Shown here piece by piece: positions 58,446-64,000 of a stretch of 64,000 bases of DNA. The stretch is from Cryptomeria japonica. Its lineage: Eukaryota; Streptophyta; Pinopsida; Cupressales; Cupressaceae. The stretch lies in NCBI RefSeq assembly GCF_030272615.1, contig NC_081411.1:824778397-824842396 (forward strand), written 5' to 3'. Made by a program: the position numbers and the translations under genes. The notes under the pieces are model-generated. The model made no database searches and was not told the origin of the DNA. It worked only from the letters and a program-made list of their open reading frames with translations. The number at the start of each line of letters is the position of its first letter. Position 1 is the stretch's first letter.

Positions 58446-60464
58446 TCAGATGCCACTCTGACCAGATGCTGCACCACCATCACCACCTGCTCCACCACTA
58501 GTCCTCGCACCATCTGATCTATCTCTCCATGGAGGCCCCATCAAACCCCCACTAGCTCCTGCACCACTTGACATCTCTCTTTGTAGAGGACCCATTACAC
58601 CCCCACTGCTCTGCATCCTCTGAGATCGCTTTGATCTGGCCTGTCGCATCTGTGAATAGCTCAGTTCTCGCTGACTAGCTGGCACCACCTACTCATATAG
58701 ACCCCGCCAATAATCAACCTCTCCACCTGCTCTCTATACCTCCCTCACCAATGCCTCCACAGACTACCCCTGTCCCTGTACTCCCTCCAAAACCCTCACT
58801 CTCTCCTACAACTAGACCACCCTGTCAATGACCTTATCTCTCTCCCGCAGCACTACAGTTAGCTCTGACTCTCATGCAAATAGATGCACATCTCTCATTG
58901 CAACCTCCATCTCTAGATCCTCCACTCGTGTCTTGGCTACTGTCAATCGAGTATGCAAATGTGCTAGCATATGCTCCCGAGGATCACCACCCCCTGTCAC
59001 TCCCTCCCTTGTCTCCATAGGTGCCTCTCTAGTGGATCCCTCTCCTCTATCCATCGATATCTCCCTCTCCATACCTCGGCCACCTAATTTGACTCCTCCC
59101 GACACTAACTGCCCCTGTGATATCCATAGTGGCAATCTGCCTCTCCCTCTCTGCTGGACCCGACCACCTAAGCCACCTCCTCCACCACCTCCACCATCTC
59201 CTCCTCCTCTGTCACCACCATCCCCCCTCCCTCGTCCACCTATCATCAGTCCTCAACCTCCTCCCCTCCTCCATCTCTATCCTCTCTCCTCCTCAAAATT
59301 AGGAATAGGCTCTGTTGGATCTGATATCCACAAAATCGGATGAGCCGCCCTATACTGTGTATACTCATCTGACACCCCAACATCCACCACCCTTGGCCGT
59401 ATATCCCATGGCCTCGCCTAAAGCATCTGAAACTCCACCAATGCCTGATCATATGGAAGTACTAGCCCCCATGCATATCTCTCTCAAACCACTCTAGCAT
59501 ACTCTCTTAATCCCCTCGGCAATCCTTGCTGCCGTCCAAACTGCCTCAGAACTCTGCCCGACACCTATCTCTCTACATCGTAGGATATCCGCCCAAGGAG
59601 GAATCGGGTCATGTATACATACAGAAAGGCCTCTGCATCATCCTCCCAAGGCTCACACTCCAGATAAGGTCTCCAGATCACTGCATCAAGATCATCTAGC
59701 GCCTGCCACCACCACTCTAACTTCTCTAGGTGGGGCTGATTCATCATGCCGCTGTACATGAACATATAGGGCTAATCAATTGCCCGAAATCTCAGACTCA
59801 CTGGTCGAGTCACTGGTAAGTTCTTCCATGCCCAAATGTGCAGCAACGTCACTCCCACTACCAAAGAGCCTCTCCCACGATACGCTACCTCATGCAGCTC
59901 CTGATACACGTGCGCTAACACGCACGGTCACCAAGCAAATCAGGTCCCCTCCATCATCATTTTCTCTATAACCTGTCCCCATCCAATGACCAGACCATGT
60001 GAGCACCTATCCGGACATAGTAGCCCTCCCACGATCCCAGACAAAACTGCAGGCAATGGCTCATACAATGCTGCGATATCCTCCCAGGCTATGGAGTCGT
60101 CATCAATGTACATGTCCTCATCAAAGAATCGCTGCACCACTAGAGTCCCCCATGATCTATCATATGTAACTAGCTCACCTCGAATGGGAATATGCAGGAT
60201 ACGCCACACATCCTCCAATGTCACTGTTATCTCCCCCTATGCTAGGTGAAACGTGCACGTCTCACTGTGCCAGCGCTCTGCCAAGGCTGTAATCAAACCA
60301 TGATTCATCCGAATCACGGGCATATGCATCACATCATACAGCCCAGTCCCTGCAATGCAATCAATCTTGGCCTCTGTCAGCCAATTCTGTAACCCCTGTG
60401 TCGCTGGATGTCTCTCACGTAACTGTAACACACATAGATCCTCCTGCACATGGGCATCAATCAA
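58446..60464 (-). pseudogene. Antisense plant-mobile-domain (PMD) ORF in element B
   Basis: A single frame on the strand opposite to pol runs about 673 codons without a frameshift, broken only by stops (60237 TAG, 59940 TGA, 59565 TAG and a few more). PMD features: GLYDVMHMPVIRMNHGLI and ALAERWHSETCTFHLA (codons 42-75), GEITVTLEDVWRILHIPI (77-94), WRPYLECEPWEDDAEAFLY (about 265-283), GRVLRQFGRQQGLP (about 303-316). The C-terminal third is a Gly/Arg-rich run (59246 downward), a short helical part (LHTRLTVAKTRVEDLEMEV) and a Met/Ser/Gly-rich end. PMD proteins of the host (MAIN/MAIL family) act in genome maintenance and silencing, and PMD ORFs in antisense at the 3' end of Tat elements have been reported. 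The role for the element is unknown. Local GC is clearly higher than in pol. Confidence 0.82.
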
Positions 60465-60719
60465 TCATTATTAGTTGTTTTGTTTTCAAACTTTCTTAAG
60501 TTTAAACCTAGACTATCAACAGATACTTTGATCAAGTATCTTCGGGTCTCAACAGGTAAGTAATCATGGCACACCTAGACTTCAACAGACATTTATCCTA
60601 ATGACCTAAGTCTCATTTGGGTTGCTATAGTTCAAAACAACTCTCACTTCACCTCCCTTTTTCATCCATCATTGGCATTGGGAGATTTTTGTTCACACAA
60701 ACTGGGGCATCTATTTTCC

Positions 60720-61040
60720 TAAACAAAAGTGCTATCTTGCCAACAATAGCGCTAAACCCCTCACAATAGCACTAAACCCCTAACAAAAGCGCTTAATCAA
60801 CCCTACAAAAGCACTCAAATTGCAAAAGTGCTACAAAACCTATGCAATAGCACTACTTAAAGACAAAAGCACTCAATTGACCCCTTAATAGTGCTAAACA
60901 AACAACAACGCTTAAACATACACACAATAGCACTAATCTTTTCAATAGCGCTCAAATGACAACCCAATAGCGCTGTTGCGGCACAAAAGCACTAGTTAAT
61001 TGGATAAAAATGCCAAAACATAGTTTCAGCGCTGTTGTCC
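60720..61040 (-). repeat. Degenerate CAATAGCGCT / CAAAAGTGCT repeats
   Basis: About fifteen variants are spaced 15-30 bases apart. On the minus strand they read AGCGCTATTG and AGCACTTTTG, the same motif that is repeated on the plus strand in the leader of B (45890-46150). They lie upstream of the PMD ORF as that ORF is read. Confidence 0.82.
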
Positions 61041-61553
61041 TGACTCAACTTGGACTCAGCAAAAAACATGACAAAAATGCATAAAATTCAAAATTTCAAA
61101 TTTGCATACCGCTGGTCCATAGTCGTCTGGCCGCTGGAATCACCGGACTCGCTCGAAACGGTGCTCTGCAATGGGTTCCGGCATCCTGACCACTGCTTTC
61201 TCCTCCAAAATGTCACTATCAGAGCTCTAAATTCACACTGGTCGCGGTTGCAAATGATCTTGTTTTCACCCCTTTCTCCCCATATAAACCCTTCGCCGTT
61301 ATCCTAATTTTCCCCCGCTCACCGCCGTGGGCCTCATGAACTTCCCGAGCCTCCCATTTCTCCATTTTATCTCTGATTTCTTCTATTTTTCACTTGTATT
61401 GCTCACTTCTTCTATTCTACCTCCCCTCCACTTTTCATTCTTTTTCGAGAGATCGCCCAATTTTTCAAAATTTTTCGGCCCATCTCTGGAGGGGGCATAC
61501 CACCCATTAAATTAACACTTTATGGGGCATTCATCACGCACCTATTTTTCTTT

Positions 61554-61598
61554 CTTTGAAATGATGCGATAAACCGCACCATCTCAAAGAGGGGCAAA
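61554..61598 (+). promoter_or_regulatory. Hairpin plus polypurine tract of element B
   Basis: CTTTGAAATGATGCG (61554-61568) pairs with CGCACCATCTCAAAG (61575-61589) at 13 of 15 positions. The two mismatches are A-C in the plus strand and so become G-U in the minus strand. The right arm overlaps the polypurine tract AAAGAGGGGCAAA (61586-61598), which is identical to that of A. Confidence 0.75.
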
Positions 61599-62817
61599 TG
61601 TAGTCACATAAATCTATCCAGTTTAATTAAATGAATATTTGCTATTTATTTGATTAAAAATCCACTAGCCATCAGTTAATTAAATTAATATTTAATTAAT
61701 TCATCTTCAAAACATTCTCCTATTAATTAAATAAATTATTCAATATTTTAATTAATTTATTATATCAAATTCCCAATCAATTAAATGAATAAAATCCTAT
61801 TTATTTCATTTAATCCTCTTTCCTCTTTTAAATAAATTAAATAAAACATTTATTTAAATCATTAAATCCCCCCCCACTTGCATTTTTCTACAAATGCAAC
61901 TTGCACACATTTATTGAAATAAAAAAAAATTTATTTTAATAAAATCCTATTTTCCCTCACCCACCAAATCCACTTGCATTCCTAAACCCCCTTCTAGATT
62001 CTTCTAAACCCTTCCCGATTAGCCTAATCCATCCTCTAATTATTGTTACATTCCTAAGCAACTTGGAGTCACTTCTCAAAGACTTCAAATTTTTTGAAAA
62101 TCATTTAATGCTTTGTGTGTTCAACAATTTAACCTCCAAAGTCTTCCAAAACCACTAATGGCTCTTACATGACCATTTATGGCTCTTACATAACCATTTA
62201 TGGTTATTTCAACTTGCACTCATGTGTCTCCTCAAACATTTATTGCTTTGACCATGGTTATCCCTTTTGCCTTTGCACAAGAGTTTATCCACTAGATAAA
62301 AGTTTTATTCTTTGAATAAAGAATTTATTCACTCAACCCAGCCTTGACCTTAACTCCCAAGTTAACTCTCAGGTCGTGTCAAGCATTTACTACTTATTCC
62401 CTCTCCTCTCAACCTATCTCACATTGACACTTGTCATCCTAGGATTGGGTTGAAAGCTCTTACATGGATCTCAAATCATTCAATCCTGACCCTTGTTGAG
62501 ATTACTCAATCTCAACCATCCATTGCTCCATTTTACCTATAAATGGAGCTCACATTCCTCATTCTCAAAGCCTCAAGCATTTAGCATTCATAGTCATAAT
62601 CCTGAAAACTTGTATGCATTTAAATCTATAGTGAATTTTAGAGAGCATTTAGCATAAATCACTCATATATTGTCATCTTGGACTAAAATAAATCTTAGTT
62701 CTTTTTCATAATATGTTTTATTAGTTTGTTTTACACTTGCATAGCATAAGCTTGAGATCATTTACAATCTTGAATCTCCATAAGCATCCATAGTGAAAAA
62801 AACTGCTGAGAGCTACA
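61599..62817 (+). mobile_element. 3' LTR of element B
   Basis: It starts TGTAGTCACATAAATC right after the polypurine tract. The TATA region CCTATAAATGGAGC is at about 62537. It is related to 7847-8968. The end near GCTACA (62817) is an estimate. The 61-codon ORF at 62793-62978 spans this estimate and has no domain. Confidence 0.7.
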
Positions 62818-63797
62818 CTATTTTTGAACTTAGAGAGGAGAGGAACAAAGGAGAAGTAGCTAAGAAAATGTTAAGAGGCATATGGAGATGCCTTCTTACA
62901 TTTGTGTCATTTGTTAAATATGTTAGCATGATCTTAGTATCTCTTTTGATATGCCTGCTTAGATTAGTTCTTGGTTGAATACCACTAACTATTTCTTGTG
63001 TGTTTTTGTGTGTTATACGACTTCAGGTTCCAGTCTAACCTTTGGGTATTTTGTAGAGCATCACCACCAATAGGTCATTCTCTATAAATCATTATAAAAT
63101 AATCATGTCCTGAAACATTGAGTCATTAAGCATAAACAACCTTCAATAGATCAACTATGTATGACTACTCCCAACAAAAAAATATGCAACTAAAGTCAAT
63201 ATGAATCTAAAAGGTCATAATCAAGATCAAACATAGAAGGGGTCACCCTAGATCATAGTTCATTTCCCCAAAAGAGATCACATAGAAAACATGACTAACG
63301 AACCCAGTAGTCAACTACTCACTAAATCATTTAATGACTACCTCCTAATTAGCACAATTGGGATATTTCCACATTATGCCTTAGCATCCTCATATACATA
63401 TAAGAAACCAAAATATTAAATTCATTGGAAGGGGATTCTAACATTACATGCATTCTCATCTATTCAGATGATGTGACATCATCCCTTTCCATCTAAATCC
63501 ATAAAACTTAACCATGCTACTTCCATTAATTAACCATATTAGTAGGAACTTAATCATCGTAGTGACTACTACAACTAACAAACATATCTATCTAAATTGA
63601 TTATTACTATATTACTTACATCATCTACATTAAAGTGTAGTCTCAATATCATAATACATGTTCTATTGTGTGATGGTTAGAGGGGTATCACATATTTGGT
63701 CCCATAGGCCAGTCGGGTAATGGGAAAGTGCTAGCACATCCCCATGGTGCTAAAGTTCTAGAACCTAATTTATTTTGTGGAGTAACATAGGTTTCAT
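62818..63797. other. No gene recognised
   Basis: This is AT-rich DNA without LTR ends, repeats or coding features that I can name. Confidence 0.5.
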
Positions 63798-64000
63798 ATG
63801 GTATATATGATTTATCCAAGGTCACAAAGTTTACTTCATTAATAGAAAAAAACTACACTTTTGGTCAATCCTATGTCACATTTGATTATTCTTTCTCACA
63901 TCTAGTTAAATCCTGTGTCACATTTGACAGCTTCTCATGTTGTTTTGATCCTTGTATTGTAAGTATACTATGCTTTGGTGCATCTGATGAGAGATTAGCA
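63798..64000 (+). mobile_element. Second copy of the F leader block
   Basis: It is closely related to 20225-20430 (CATATGGTATATATGATTT, CACTTTTGGTCAATCC, CTTTGGTGCATCTGATGAG) and runs off the window. The similarity begins sharply at about 63798, with no LTR before it. Confidence 0.6.

Larger units (their letters stand above)
45823..61598 (+). mobile_element. Element B: Tat-lineage Ty3/gypsy, internal region
   Basis: The internal region is 15.8 kb: a primer-site-like TGAACCCGACGTGAA (45823-45837), a repeat-rich leader to 48495, gag, protease, G-patch, reverse transcriptase, RNase H, second RNase H and integrase to 55787, then a 5.8-kb 3' region with an antisense PMD ORF, hairpin and polypurine tract. 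The dual RNase H and the PMD ORF are known traits of the Tat lineage. All coding parts carry stops, so B is dead. Its 5' LTR was not found. Confidence 0.88.

Noticed and set aside
58828-59343. Plus-strand Pro/Ser-rich ORF of 171 codons
   Set aside because: It is the shadow of the Gly/Arg-rich part of the minus-strand PMD ORF, which shows recognisable motifs in one frame across 2 kb.
62793-62978. 61-codon ORF with a hydrophobic C-terminus (VSMILVSLLICLLRLVLG)
   Set aside because: It looks like a membrane segment, but it is short, AT-rich and at the estimated LTR border with no support from neighbours.

Overview
This window looks like intergenic DNA of a large, repeat-rich seed-plant nuclear genome. 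It is AT-rich and is built almost wholly of LTR retrotransposons inserted into one another. I find no intact host gene, no rRNA, no tRNA and no CRISPR. LTRs longer than 1 kb, Tat-lineage Ty3/gypsy coding regions (second RNase H, G-patch, antisense plant-mobile-domain ORF) and several non-autonomous derivatives would suit a gymnosperm or another large-genome plant. The species cannot be fixed from the sequence.

Layout: 1-1601 is the 3' end of a plus-strand Copia element (polypurine tract and LTR). 1602-7846 is degenerate DNA with one reversed Copia-type LTR (about 4843-6273). 7847-8968 is a gypsy LTR of the same family as the one at 61599. About 9217-21582 is a further LTR plus leader, split by element A. 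Element A (9796-19707, duplication CTCTA) is a non-autonomous gypsy derivative with an Asn/Gln-rich ORF, and its 5' LTR carries a 628-bp solo-LTR-like insertion (duplication AGTTC).

Element C (21854-45269, minus strand, duplication ATATC) is a Copia derivative. It keeps a coiled-coil/zinc-knuckle gag remnant and a roughly 1,130-codon extra ORF but no pol. Inside C lies D (27183-42519, duplication AAAAG), a 4.0-kb solo-LTR-like insertion. Inside D lies G (29139-40469, duplication CAAAT), a gypsy element with gag and protease only. Inside the 5' LTR of G lies E (29253-32726, duplication AAAAA), a 3.47-kb solo-LTR-like insertion. This is a four-deep nest with every level marked by a target-site duplication.

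Element B (about 45823 to 62817) is the only one with a full pol: gag, protease, G-patch, reverse transcriptase, RNase H, second (archaeal-type) RNase H and integrase on the plus strand. A plant-mobile-domain (PMD) ORF follows on the minus strand in the long 3' region. B is dead: its frames carry many stops, most explicable as C-to-T changes, and a few frameshifts. Its 5' LTR was not recognised.

As a system, A, C and G lack pol and could only have moved using proteins from other elements. B or its relatives are natural candidates for A and G. The most unusual signals are structural: a hairpin array with covarying stems in E, a palindrome array with about 33-bp spacing in D, hairpins just upstream of the polypurine tract in three gypsy elements, and an antisense PMD ORF whose upstream region repeats the motif found in the sense leader.
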